Assembly (NCBI RefSeq): GCF_005876855.1
Contig: NZ_QLAE01000007.1
Coordinates: 1 to 64,000 of the forward strand
From: Stutzerimonas nosocomialis
GTDB lineage: Bacteria > Pseudomonadota > Gammaproteobacteria > Pseudomonadales > Pseudomonadaceae
Length of the DNA: 64,000 nt
Direction of reading: 5' to 3'
Shown: positions 1-7,628 of the stretch, one piece after another
Position numbering within the stretch: the stretch's first letter is position 1
How the letters are laid out: every line of letters starts with the position of its first letter
Program-made: the position numbers and the translations under genes
The notes under the pieces: generated by a model
Seen by the model: only the letters and a program-made list of their open reading frames with translations
What the model was told of the DNA's origin: nothing
Databases searched by the model: none

Positions 1-7
1 GTTAGGT
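1..7 (+). other. Integron recombination core site (GTTAGGT)
   Basis: The window opens with GTTAGGT, which fits the integron core consensus GTTRRRY. It lies 16 bases before the first cassette ORF. Together with the complete attC at 325-400 it marks the 5' end of a gene cassette. The rest of the upstream attC or attI lies outside the window. Confidence 0.6.
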
Positions 8-23
8 ACACAAAAGCCCGACC

Positions 24-334
24 ATGGAAACGATACAGCTCCCTAACGTGTATTGGCCGTTACTTATCGCTTACACCCTCATAGCGTATGCTGCCTTCCT
101 TGCTTGGAAGCGCTCTAGCTCAGTTTATGGACTGGCCGCCATATCTGCATTTGCATGCTTAATCAGCATAGATGCAGCGCCAATATTTTTGCTCATCTTC
201 GCCGAAAGCCACGATACAACTCTTTCCCTATTCTGTTTGAGTTGCGCAAATGGCCACACACCCTACTTTTAATTTTAGGCCCGCTCTTCCTTATCTTAGC
301 GCAGCGTGCAAAACCAAAGCTGAAACCTAACTAG
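24..334 (+). pseudogene. Cassette-encoded small membrane protein, apparently frameshifted
   Basis: An 82-codon ORF starts at 24 and stops at 272, giving a hydrophobic protein with two likely membrane segments (about residues 10-28 and 35-58) and then a non-hydrophobic tail. A second open frame (positions 2 mod 3) runs without a stop through the same region. It encodes a basic loop and a strong membrane helix (roughly LLLILGPLFLILA) and stops at 332-334, just inside the attC site, where cassette genes commonly end. Adding one T to the T5 run at 186-190 joins the frames into a protein of about 103 residues with three helices. I therefore read it as one cassette gene broken by a one-base deletion or a sequencing error. 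No known family is recognised. An alternative is a separate 59-codon ORF at 155-334. Confidence 0.55.
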
Positions 335-400
335 TGGTTCAAATCGTTCGCTTCGCTCACTGGGACGGGCTAAAGCCCGCCTCTTAACCAAACGTTAAGT
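325..400 (+). repeat. attC recombination site (59-base element)
   Basis: The inverse core ACCTAAC (325-331, RYYYAAC) and the core GTTAAGT (394-400, GTTRRRY) bound 76 bases. Inside them are paired inner boxes, TGGTTCAA near 334-341 and TTAACCA near 384-390, and a GC-rich palindromic spacer (GCGGGCTTTAGCCCG-like, about 365-381). This is the classic layout of an integron attC site. It separates the two cassettes. Confidence 0.82.
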
Positions 401-406
401 GCTCCC

Positions 407-760
407 ATGCACTGGGTTACTTTTCTTGATAATCCGAAGGCAGTGAGCTCACTGTTCGGCGATGCATGCGACCTTTCGTCTGTGGAGATACATGAAGTTG
501 CGTTGGGGCGGGAAGGTTCGGTCTTGCGATTGCGGTTCGACGTGCCAGTTGTGCCAAGCTGTATGCCTAGTAAGTGGCCAGCTGGTTCCAACACAACGCA
601 GATCACCATAGCTGCCTGGGGAATCGAATCTCTGGAAATTGCCGGATGGACCTCACAAGTTTCAGGCGAATTCACAGTTTCACGGCTAGGTGATTTATTA
701 GCACTCTCGTTACCAGTACGTGCTACCACATCCAGGCTTCATTCGGCTACTTACGTATAG
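407..760 (+). CDS. Imm50-like immunity protein carried on an integron cassette
   Basis: The gene encodes 117 residues and starts only six bases after the attC core, as cassette genes often do. The order of features resembles the Imm50 immunity family as I remember it: an N-terminal W-x-x-F-L-x-N-P and L-F-G, a block LRFDVPVVPS, then K-W-P-A-G-S-N-T-T-Q and a conserved G-W near residue 80. Imm50 proteins are predicted to neutralise polymorphic toxins delivered by neighbours. No toxin gene is next to it, so it would be an orphan immunity gene. Base composition is lower in GC than the chromosomal genes downstream, which fits lateral transfer. The family call rests on pattern memory and is moderately sure; the cassette status is firmer. 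Confidence 0.6.
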   Translation: MHWVTFLDNPKAVSSLFGDACDLSSVEIHEVALGREGSVLRLRFDVPVVPSCMPSKWPAGSNTTQITIAAWGIESLEIAGWTSQVSGEFTVSRLGDLLALSLPVRATTSRLHSATYV

Positions 761-813
761 AGCGAGTCTCCGGTTATATCAATGGTTTATCCGGCCGATC
801 GCTCTAGGCAGCA

Positions 814-897
814 GCCTAACATGCGGTTGAAGGTTCGTTCGCTACGAGCGGCAGGCCGTTGCCGTCACCGCCGCCTTGGTGGGCCGGTGAGTAGGCT
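814..897 (+). repeat. Decayed terminal attC site
   Basis: GCCTAAC (814-820) is a good inverse core and is followed by CGGTTGAA and GTTCGCT, matching the left half of the attC at 325-400 (TGGTTCAA, GTTCGCT). The right half is poor. GTAGGCT at 891-897 looks like GTTAGGC minus one T, and the inner right box cannot be recognised. This probably marks the distal end of the cassette array, where the ordinary chromosome resumes. Confidence 0.5.
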
Positions 898-905
898 GCG
901 CATGC

Positions 906-1208
906 TCAGCTGAAGTTCGAGCTGGAACGTCGAACGATCTTGATCGAATGCTTGAGCGTCGGTTTGCGGGTCACGCTGATGGCTTTGCGGGTGACGGTGT
1001 CGAGGGTGATGTTCCAGAAGCCGGTGCTCGGTACGGTGATCCTTGCAGGGAAACGATCGAACGCGCCGCCGTGGTAGGTATGGCGGCCGCCGTTCTTGAA
1101 GCTGCGGAAGTTGGCATCGTTCATCAGGCGGATGTTGCAGGGTTGCGAGCACTCGATGACGACGAGGTCGTCTTCGTTGAGGTGTTCGCGCTGGTGGATG
1201 AATTTCAT
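906..1208 (-). CDS. DUF1883 domain protein
   Basis: The protein has 100 residues. It starts MKFIHQREHL and carries the typical DUF1883 core with N-D-A-N-F-R-S-F-K and G-G-R-H-T-Y-H-G-G-A-F, followed by a basic C-terminus (RKPTLKHSIKIVRR). DUF1883 proteins are small, predicted to be all-beta and of unknown function; some occur next to TIR domains. The ATG at 1208 is preceded by GGAG at a fitting distance, so I prefer it to longer in-frame readings that run through the rlmN-like gene on the other strand. It is the first chromosomal gene after the cassette array and is divergent from the RlmN-like gene. Confidence 0.8.
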   Translation of the reverse strand: MKFIHQREHLNEDDLVVIECSQPCNIRLMNDANFRSFKNGGRHTYHGGAFDRFPARITVPSTGFWNITLDTVTRKAISVTRKPTLKHSIKIVRRSSSNFS

Positions 1209-1344
1209 GGTCGGCTCCAGTCGGCCTGTAGATCGGCGCGGACAATAGCACGGCGCTCGCCTGAGCGGCGGCCAGCCAGTCGACCATGCATATACGTCAG
1301 GGCCCATACCGCCGGGGCTGCGGCGGTGGTAGCATCCGCGCCCT

Positions 1345-2382
1345 ATGCGAATCCAGGACGTCCACCAGCGCCTCGCCGACCTCGGCGCCAAACCCCGGCA
1401 CATCGGGCGGATGACCCGTGCCTGGCTCAAGGGCCAGCCGCTGGAGATCGGTCGTCGGCAGCAGCAGGCCGAACACTTTCTGCCGCTGAGCGTGCGTGAA
1501 GGGTTACCCAGGGTCAGCGAGGAAATCGCGGGCCTCGCGCGCTTGCGCTCCGAGCATCCCGCCGCCGACGGCTCGGCCCGTCTGCTGGTGGAGTTGGCCG
1601 ATGGGCAGATGGTCGAGAGCGTGCTGTTGCCGCGCGACGGCTTGTGCGTGTCGAGCCAGGTCGGGTGCGCGGTGGGGTGCGTGTTCTGCATGACCGGCAA
1701 GAGCGGCCTGCTGCGCCAGCTGGGCAGCGCCGAGATCGTCGCCCAGGTCGCCCTCGCCCGTCGCTTTCGGCCGGTGAAGAAAGTGGTGTTCATGGGCATG
1801 GGGGAACCCGCCCACAACCTCGACAACGTGCTCGAGGCGATCGACCTGCTCGGCACGGACGGCGGCATCGGCCACAAGAACCTGGTGTTCTCCACCGTGG
1901 GCGATCCGCGGGTGTTCGAGCGCTTGCCGCAGCAGCGGGTCAAGCCCGCCCTCGCCCTCTCGCTGCATACCACCGACGCCGAGCTGCGCCAGGCCTTGCT
2001 GCCCCGTGCGCCGCGCATCGACCCCGACGAGTTGGTCGATCTCGGTGAAGCCTACGCGCGAGCGGTCGGCTTCCCGATCCAGTATCAGTGGACCCTGCTC
2101 AAGGGCGTCAACGATACCCAGGACGAAATGGACGGCATCCTGCGCCTGCTCAAGGGCCGGTACGCGGTGATGAACCTGATTCCCTACAACAGCCTGGAAC
2201 TCGACGAATTCCAGCGCCCCGACGGCGAGCGTATCGTGCAGATGGTGCGCTACCTGCACAGCCGGGGCGTGCTGACCAAGGTACGCAACTCCGCTGGCCA
2301 GGACATCGACGGCGGCTGCGGGCAACTGCGCGCACGAGCCACCGAGGTCATCGCCCGCCGGTCGCGGCGAAACGCCTTGTAG
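1345..2382 (+). CDS. RlmN-like radical-SAM RNA methyltransferase
   Basis: A 345-residue radical-SAM protein of the RlmN/Cfr family, which methylates adenosine C2 or C8 of 23S rRNA (and tRNA for RlmN) by a methyl-cysteine mechanism. The cluster motif CxxxCxxC is C108, C112 and C115 in QVGCAVGCVFCMTG. The GMGEP motif is at 151-155, and the conserved C-terminal cysteine sits in DGGCGQL (C325). The GLCVSSQ segment before the cluster also fits. I recall a second, divergent RlmN-type protein at this locus in Pseudomonas, separate from the true rlmN near hisS, so I give no symbol. The target base is unknown. The start ATG is 16 bases after GGTAGC and lacks a strong SD. Confidence 0.85.
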   Translation: MRIQDVHQRLADLGAKPRHIGRMTRAWLKGQPLEIGRRQQQAEHFLPLSVREGLPRVSEEIAGLARLRSEHPAADGSARLLVELADGQMVESVLLPRDGLCVSSQVGCAVGCVFCMTGKSGLLRQLGSAEIVAQVALARRFRPVKKVVFMGMGEPAHNLDNVLEAIDLLGTDGGIGHKNLVFSTVGDPRVFERLPQQRVKPALALSLHTTDAELRQALLPRAPRIDPDELVDLGEAYARAVGFPIQYQWTLLKGVNDTQDEMDGILRLLKGRYAVMNLIPYNSLELDEFQRPDGERIVQMVRYLHSRGVLTKVRNSAGQDIDGGCGQLRARATEVIARRSRRNAL

Positions 2383-2640
2383 CGCTGATTCACAGCGGGC
2401 CGCCCGGGAAACGAACCGGCGGCCGGGTGGGTGGTCCCAGTGCAGGGCACAACGCCCTCGCGAAGGAACTGTCTTTGAAGCATCATCGCCACGATCACCG
2501 CCGTTTTTGCATACGCGCCAACCTGGTCGCTGAATACCGGGAAGACTTACGGAGCGGCCACTTCGATCGCGCCTGCTGACATGAGTCGCAGCGCAGCGCC
2601 ACGGTCACACGACCGCACGCCAACGGAAGACGAACGACGT

Positions 2641-3960
2641 ATGCACACACTGGAGCAACTCAAGCGCGGCGAACTGGCCGGCACGACCCGGCTCGACCTC
2701 TCGGCCGACCTCACCGAGTTCCCGCCCCAAATCTTCGACCTGGCCGACAGCCTCGAAGTCCTCAACCTTTCGGGCAACCGGCTCAGCAGCCTGCCGGCGG
2801 ATCTGCACCGGCTGCACCGCCTGAAGATCCTGTTCTGCTCGCACAATCGCTTCGCCGAAGTACCCGCGTCCGTCGGGCAGTGCCAGCAGCTGGAGATGGT
2901 TGGATTCAAGGCCAACCAGATCCGCCACCTGCCGGCCGAAGCCTTGCCGCCGCGCTTGCGCTGGCTGACGCTGACCGACAACCGCCTGGAACAGGTGCCG
3001 GAATCCATCGGCCGATGCGCCAGGCTGCAGAAGCTTTTGCTCGCGGGCAACTGCCTGCGGGCGTTGCCGGCCAGCCTGGGCCGTTGCACCAACCTCGAGC
3101 TGATTCGCATCGCCGCCAACCAGCTGACCTCGCTGCCCGACTGGTTGCCGGCGATGCCCCGCCTCACCTGGCTCGCCTTCGCCGGCAACCCGTTCAGCGA
3201 TGCCAACGAAGCCGTGGCGCTGGCGAACCATCCGATTCCGCCGGTGCCGCGAGAAGCCATCACGCTCGGGGAGATGCTCGGCCAGGGCGCATCCGGCCTC
3301 ATCTACCGCGCGACCTGGCAACCCGTTGGCCAGCCGCCGCGCGCCATGGCGGTCAAGCTGTTCAAAGGCAGCATGACCAGCGACGGCCTGGCGCATAGCG
3401 AGATGGCCGCCAGTGTCGCGTCGGGCGAGCACCCGAACCTGATGCGTGTGGCCGGGCCGTTGGTCGAGCATGCCGACGAAGCGCCAGGACTGCTGCTCGA
3501 GCTGATCGGGCCGCAGTTCCAGCCGCTGGCCGGCCCGCCGTCATTCGAGAGCTGCACACGCGACTGCTACGCCGCGAATCAGCGCTTCAGCTTGGAGCAG
3601 ACGCTGGGGATAGCCCGGGGGGTGGCGTCGGTCACGGCTCACCTGCATGAGCTCGGCGTCCTGCACGGGGACCTGTACGCCCATAACCTGCTGGTCGACT
3701 CCTCAGGCCGATGCCTGCTCAGCGATTTCGGCGCCGCCTCGTTCTTCGAACCCGGTACCGTCCAAGGGCTGGCGCTGCAGCGGGTCGAGGCAAGAGCGTT
3801 CGGTTGCCTGCTCGAAGAGCTGCTCACGCGTACCGAAGCCGCCGGCCAGCCCACCCGCCTCGATGCACTCTGGCAACTGCAGCGCCGCTGCGCCGCGGAG
3901 CAGAGCGCCGAGCGCCCCACCTTCGAGTGGCTATCGGGGCAACTGGCCACCCTCCAGTAA
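2641..3960 (+). CDS. Leucine-rich repeat protein kinase
   Basis: A fusion of about seven leucine-rich repeats (residues ~15-190, repeating L-x-x-L-x-L-x-x-N-x-L-x-x-L-P) with an atypical Ser/Thr protein kinase. Kinase motifs are the glycine loop GQGASGLIY (214-222), the lysine in AMAVKLF (239), the catalytic loop HGDLYAHN (342-349, G in place of the usual R of HRD) and SDFGAAS with DFG at 362-364. The missing arginine makes it a non-RD-type kinase. No membrane segment or signal is seen, so it should be cytosolic. An in-frame ATG at 2581 would add 20 residues. I chose 2641 because the sequence from MHTLEQL is the natural start of the repeat domain and GGAAGA lies upstream. The substrate is unknown. 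Confidence 0.85.
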   Translation: MHTLEQLKRGELAGTTRLDLSADLTEFPPQIFDLADSLEVLNLSGNRLSSLPADLHRLHRLKILFCSHNRFAEVPASVGQCQQLEMVGFKANQIRHLPAEALPPRLRWLTLTDNRLEQVPESIGRCARLQKLLLAGNCLRALPASLGRCTNLELIRIAANQLTSLPDWLPAMPRLTWLAFAGNPFSDANEAVALANHPIPPVPREAITLGEMLGQGASGLIYRATWQPVGQPPRAMAVKLFKGSMTSDGLAHSEMAASVASGEHPNLMRVAGPLVEHADEAPGLLLELIGPQFQPLAGPPSFESCTRDCYAANQRFSLEQTLGIARGVASVTAHLHELGVLHGDLYAHNLLVDSSGRCLLSDFGAASFFEPGTVQGLALQRVEARAFGCLLEELLTRTEAAGQPTRLDALWQLQRRCAAEQSAERPTFEWLSGQLATLQ

Positions 3961-4028
3961 TCGCGTCGGCGGCCGAAATGCAAACGGCGACACACTTTCA
4001 GCGCCAGCCAGTGATAAGGATGCGGTAG

Positions 4029-4433
4029 ATGCAAGACCTCGATATCCAGCAGGACCCCTTCGTCATCGGCCTCAAGGAACGCCTGCCAGGCGAGCTGCGG
4101 GACAGCTTCAGCGATGAGCAGCTCGAAGCCCTGAAGATCGCCTTCGGCGCGAGAAAGTGGGGCCAGCATCGGGTGGACCTGCGAGCAACCATCCGCATCT
4201 GGCGCTGGCGCTACTATTTCGTGCTGCTGGCCGGGCGCAACAAACGCGACCTCACCCGCGGTCAGCAGGAACTGTCGCGCGCGGCCAAGGCCGGCACCAT
4301 CGCGGTCTTCCTGCTGTTTTCCCTGCTGCTCGGCCTGGCGGTGCTGTACCTGATCAAGTCGGCGCTGGGAATCGACGTGCTCCCGGGCTTTTCGCTCGGG
4401 CTGTGGGACTGGTTCAAGGCCACCCTGCGCTAG
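4029..4433 (+). CDS. Conserved membrane protein of unknown function
   Basis: The protein has 134 residues. The N-terminal half is soluble and acidic/amphipathic, with a tryptophan- and arginine-rich stretch (RIWRWRYYF, about 56-64). One clear membrane helix lies at about 90-112 (TIAVFLLFSLLLGLAVLYLI) and a weaker hydrophobic tail follows. I recall homologues in Pseudomonas that were mis-named after 3-phosphoshikimate carboxyvinyltransferase; nothing here supports that enzyme. AAGGA precedes the start. Its stop overlaps the stop of the convergent gene by four bases. Confidence 0.7.
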   Translation: MQDLDIQQDPFVIGLKERLPGELRDSFSDEQLEALKIAFGARKWGQHRVDLRATIRIWRWRYYFVLLAGRNKRDLTRGQQELSRAAKAGTIAVFLLFSLLLGLAVLYLIKSALGIDVLPGFSLGLWDWFKATLR

Positions 4434-5206
4434 CGCAGCAGCCGCACGGCGTCTTCCTCTCCCAGGTATTCGACGAGAATCCGCCGCCAGCTGCCGTCGC
4501 GCTGCATTTCGACGAAAGCGTCGGCCATGCGTTGCTGCAGCGCCTGGCCGCCGTTCAGCTGTGTGTTGCCGGCGATATAACTGTCCAGCTGCCCGATGGG
4601 CCGGCCCATGGTCAGGGTCTGCGAGTAACCCAGGCGGCGCCACAGGTAACGGGCGCGCAACTCGATTTCGTACCAGGCCACCACACGGCCACTGTTCAAC
4701 AGTTCGGCCCCCTGCTCGGGGTCGGCGACCTCGACGATCTGCTGGCCCTCCCGCAGCTGCGCGCGCAGCTCCTGCGCACGCGGCGTACCGCTCATGACCG
4801 CAACGGGGCCGCTCGCCAGGGCGTCGGCCAGCGTGTCGAACGGCCGACCGAGACTTGCCACGCAATAGCGGGTGGAGAGCACATCCACCAGCCAGATGAA
4901 CTTGTCTTCGCGCTCGGGGAAACGTCCCAGGTTGAGCACTAGCCCGGACGGGTCGGCTGCCGCCTCATGCTGAACACGGCGCCAGGGCACGCTGCGAAAC
5001 AGGCATTCGAGCTGCAGCCGTGCGCAGAGCTGCTCGCTGAGTTCGCCGAACAGCCCCGGCGCCTGCTCGGTGCCGCCGGCGAACGGCATCTGCCCATGGC
5101 CTACATAGATATTCACCGGCGCGGCCGTCGCCGAGGCCGCCACGCACGCCCACAGCAGGCCAACCGCCCCGCATCGCCAGTTCGATTTCTTTGAGTCCTT
5201 CGGCAC
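4430..5206 (-). CDS. Periplasmic solute-binding protein, family 3 type
   Basis: A protein of 258 residues with an export signal at about 11-29 (GAVGLLWACVAASATAA) followed by an SBP_bac_3-type fold: PWRRVQHEA near residue 75, a lobe-closing segment GPVAVMSGTPRAQEL, and a C-terminal MQRDGSWRRILVEYLG that fits the F-x-x-x-x-x-D-G-x-x-x-x-I motif of this family. No permease or ATPase is nearby, so it may work with a remote transporter or as a sensor. The ligand cannot be told; related proteins bind polar amino acids. A good start is the ATG at 5206 with AGGAGA upstream. Confidence 0.75.
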   Translation of the reverse strand: MPKDSKKSNWRCGAVGLLWACVAASATAAPVNIYVGHGQMPFAGGTEQAPGLFGELSEQLCARLQLECLFRSVPWRRVQHEAAADPSGLVLNLGRFPEREDKFIWLVDVLSTRYCVASLGRPFDTLADALASGPVAVMSGTPRAQELRAQLREGQQIVEVADPEQGAELLNSGRVVAWYEIELRARYLWRRLGYSQTLTMGRPIGQLDSYIAGNTQLNGGQALQQRMADAFVEMQRDGSWRRILVEYLGEEDAVRLLR

Positions 5207-5402
5207 CGACTTCTCCTTACCCTGACATCACGGGCGCCCCATTGGGATGCCCGACCGAGGTCGCATCGACGCGTGCACGCGGCGTGCTGGAGTTTTAAAG
5301 GGCGTAGCGTCTTAAATCAACCTCGACGAATGGAGGCGTTGCAGTCTCCCGCCTCGCCAGGTGGATACGCGCTGCTAGACTCCCGTTACGGAGGGCCTGC
5401 CC

Positions 5403-5621
5403 ATGACCGAAGAATCGGATGAAAAACCCCTGACGTTCGGCGAGATGCTATCGAGCGTGCTGGCCGCGGCGCTCGGCGTACAGAGCGGCAAGAACCGCGC
5501 CCGCGACTTCTCGCGGGGCAAGCCGGTGCATTTCATCCTGCTGGGCCTGGGCTTCACCGCGGTCTTCGCGCTGGCGCTCCTGGGCATCGTGCTGCTGGTC
5601 ATACACCTCGCAACGCCCTAG
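5403..5621 (+). CDS. DUF2970 small membrane protein
   Basis: The protein has 72 residues, with a conserved F-G-E-M-L-S-S-V-L-A-A-A-L-G-V-Q-S start, a basic loop (KNRARDFSRGK) and one membrane helix at about 48-68. This is the DUF2970 pattern, a small inner-membrane family without known function. GGAGGG is well placed before the ATG. It converges on the 37-codon gene at 5637-5750. Confidence 0.8.
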   Translation: MTEESDEKPLTFGEMLSSVLAAALGVQSGKNRARDFSRGKPVHFILLGLGFTAVFALALLGIVLLVIHLATP

Positions 5622-5636
5622 CCGGAGGCCTCGGCG

Positions 5637-5750
5637 CTACTGGTGGCTGACCCAGAATACCGCGGTGGCGACCGCCAGCATGATCAGAACGAAGATCGCG
5701 ACGGCATCGACACCACTGTCACGGTTGTGCGGATCGAATTTCTCGGTCAT
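5637..5750 (-). CDS. 37-residue membrane miniprotein
   Basis: A short ORF reads MTEKFDPHNRDSGVDAVAIF, then one membrane helix (about 14-33) and a final WVSHQ. The Shine-Dalgarno AGGGGA lies about seven bases before the ATG. The polar N-terminus followed by a single anchored helix is typical of real bacterial miniproteins. It is divergent from cysI. No family is known to me. Support is the ribosome site, the hydrophobic helix and the neat position between genes. Confidence 0.6.
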   Translation of the reverse strand: MTEKFDPHNRDSGVDAVAIFVLIMLAVATAVFWVSHQ

Positions 5751-5851
5751 GGCCTATCCCCTGTCGTTGTGCTTATGGGGCTTGAGTTAAGACGACAAGC
5801 GCCCTGCCCTCAAGTCGGCGGACCGCCTGGGCGTTAGCACTATTAGTTCGC

Positions 5852-5875
5852 TTCATATACAAAAACATCACTTTT
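5852..5875 (+). promoter_or_regulatory. Candidate CysB-type activator site upstream of cysI
   Basis: An A/T-rich tract with TTCATATACAAAAACATCA stands out in GC-rich surroundings about 95-120 bases before cysI. Sulfur-assimilation genes in this group are usually activated by CysB through loosely conserved A/T-rich sites that include ATA-C/A-AAAAC patterns. A possible -35 TTGCAC follows at about 5874. The assignment is inference from position and composition. Confidence 0.3.
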
Positions 5876-5969
5876 GCACATAACGCCTTGCTGCTATCGT
5901 GCCCGGCTCTGCGAAGTGCGCGGCCGTGCGCGCATTCAGCCGTAAGCAGCCTGACCGACAGGAATCTTC

Positions 5970-7628
5970 ATGTACGTATACGACGAGTACGATCAACGGA
6001 TCATCGAGGACCGCGTAAAGCAGTTCCGCGATCAGACCCGCCGCTATCTGGCCGGTGAACTGAGCGGAGAGGAGTTCCGCCCGCTGCGCCTGCAGAACGG
6101 CCTCTATATCCAGCGCTATGCGCCGATGCTGCGGATCGCCGTACCTTATGGGCTGCTGGGCAGCCACCAGCTGCGCAAGCTCGCACACATCGCCCGCCAC
6201 TACGACAAGGGCTACGCCCACATCAGTACCCGTCAGAACGTGCAGTTCAACTGGCCCGACCTCGAGGACGTACCCGAGATTCTCGCCGAGCTCGCCACGG
6301 TGCAGATGCACGCCATCCAGACCAGCGGCAACTGCATCCGCAACACCACCACCGACCAGTTCGCCGGCGTCGCGAAGGACGAGCTGGTCGATCCGCGCCC
6401 CTGGTGCGAAATCATCCGCCAGTGGTCGACCTTCCACCCCGAATTCGCGCATCTGCCGCGCAAGTTCAAGATCGCCGTCAATGGCGCGGTCAGCGACCGC
6501 GCGGCGATCGAAGTGCACGACATCGGCCTGGAGGCCGTACGTAACGATGCCGGGGAGCTGGGCTTCCGCGTCTCGGTGGGCGGTGGCCTGGGTCGCACGC
6601 CGATCGTGGGCAGCTTCATCAACGAATTCCTGCCGTGGCAGCACCTGCTGACCTACCTTGAGGCGATCCTGCGGGTGTACAACCGCTACGGGCGTCGCGA
6701 CAACAAGTTCAAGGCGCGCATCAAGATCCTGGTCAAGGCACTGACGCCGGAAGTCTTCGCCGAGCGCGTGGCGGCCGAATGGGCGCACCTCAAGGATGGC
6801 CCGACCATCCTCACCGAAGCCGAAGTCGCACGCGTCTCGGCGTTCTTCGTCGAGCCGGCCTACGAAGCGCTGGAAGACCAGGACGCCACGTTACAGGCAC
6901 TGGACGCCGAGCATCCCGGCTTCGCCCGCTGGCGCACGCGCAACGTCTTCGCGCACAAGAAGCCGGGTTATGCCGCCGTGACGCTGTCGCTCAAGCCGAC
7001 TGGCACGGCCCCCGGCGATATCACCGACAAGCAGTTCGATGCACTGGCCGACCTGGCCGACCGCTACTGCTTCGGCGAGGTCCGCACCTCCCACAACCAG
7101 AACATCATCCTTGCCGACATTCGCCAGAGCGACCTGTTCACCCTCTGGGGCGAACTGCGCGAACTCGGGTTCGCGACGCCGAACATCGGCTTGCTGACCG
7201 ACATCATCTGCTGCCCGGGCGGTGATTTCTGCTCGCTGGCCAATGCCAAGTCGATTCCGATCGCCGAGGCGATCCAGCGCCGCTTCGAAGACCTCGACTA
7301 TCTGTTCGACATCGGCGACATCGACCTCAACATCTCCGGCTGCATGAACGCCTGCGGCCACCATCACGTCGGCCACATCGGCATCCTCGGCGTGGACAAG
7401 AAGGGCGAGGAGTTCTACCAGGTCTCCCTCGGCGGCAGCGCCAGCCGCAACGCCAGCCTCGGACAGATCCTCGGCCCCTCGTTCGCCCAGGACGTGATGC
7501 CGGACGTCATCAGCAAGATCATCGATGTGTACGTGGAGAGCCGCGAGGAAGACGAGCCCTTCATCGACACCTACCGCCGTATCGGCATCGCCCCCTTCAA
7601 GGAACGCGTCTATGCAGCGAATCATTAA
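5970..7628 (+). CDS. cysI: Assimilatory sulfite reductase, hemoprotein subunit
   Basis: A protein of 552 residues that reduces sulfite to sulfide for cysteine synthesis, using siroheme coupled to a 4Fe-4S cluster. Cluster cysteines are C415 and C421 in CCPGGDFCSLA and C458 and C462 in NISGCMNACGHHH. The first half holds the ferredoxin-like and siroheme-binding repeat (STRQNVQFNW at 86-95; TSGNCIRN at 118-125). This is the proteobacterial form in which CysI is paired with a DUF934 protein instead of a CysJ flavoprotein. AGGAAT precedes the ATG. The last 17 bases overlap the next gene, so the two are probably translated together. An A/T-rich CysB-like tract lies upstream. Confidence 0.93.
   Translation: MYVYDEYDQRIIEDRVKQFRDQTRRYLAGELSGEEFRPLRLQNGLYIQRYAPMLRIAVPYGLLGSHQLRKLAHIARHYDKGYAHISTRQNVQFNWPDLEDVPEILAELATVQMHAIQTSGNCIRNTTTDQFAGVAKDELVDPRPWCEIIRQWSTFHPEFAHLPRKFKIAVNGAVSDRAAIEVHDIGLEAVRNDAGELGFRVSVGGGLGRTPIVGSFINEFLPWQHLLTYLEAILRVYNRYGRRDNKFKARIKILVKALTPEVFAERVAAEWAHLKDGPTILTEAEVARVSAFFVEPAYEALEDQDATLQALDAEHPGFARWRTRNVFAHKKPGYAAVTLSLKPTGTAPGDITDKQFDALADLADRYCFGEVRTSHNQNIILADIRQSDLFTLWGELRELGFATPNIGLLTDIICCPGGDFCSLANAKSIPIAEAIQRRFEDLDYLFDIGDIDLNISGCMNACGHHHVGHIGILGVDKKGEEFYQVSLGGSASRNASLGQILGPSFAQDVMPDVISKIIDVYVESREEDEPFIDTYRRIGIAPFKERVYAANH

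Noticed and set aside
906-2018. A 370-codon reading that extends the DUF1883 gene upstream
   Set aside because: The extension runs through the rlmN-like gene on the other strand, and the DUF1883 start at 1208 has a good ribosome site.
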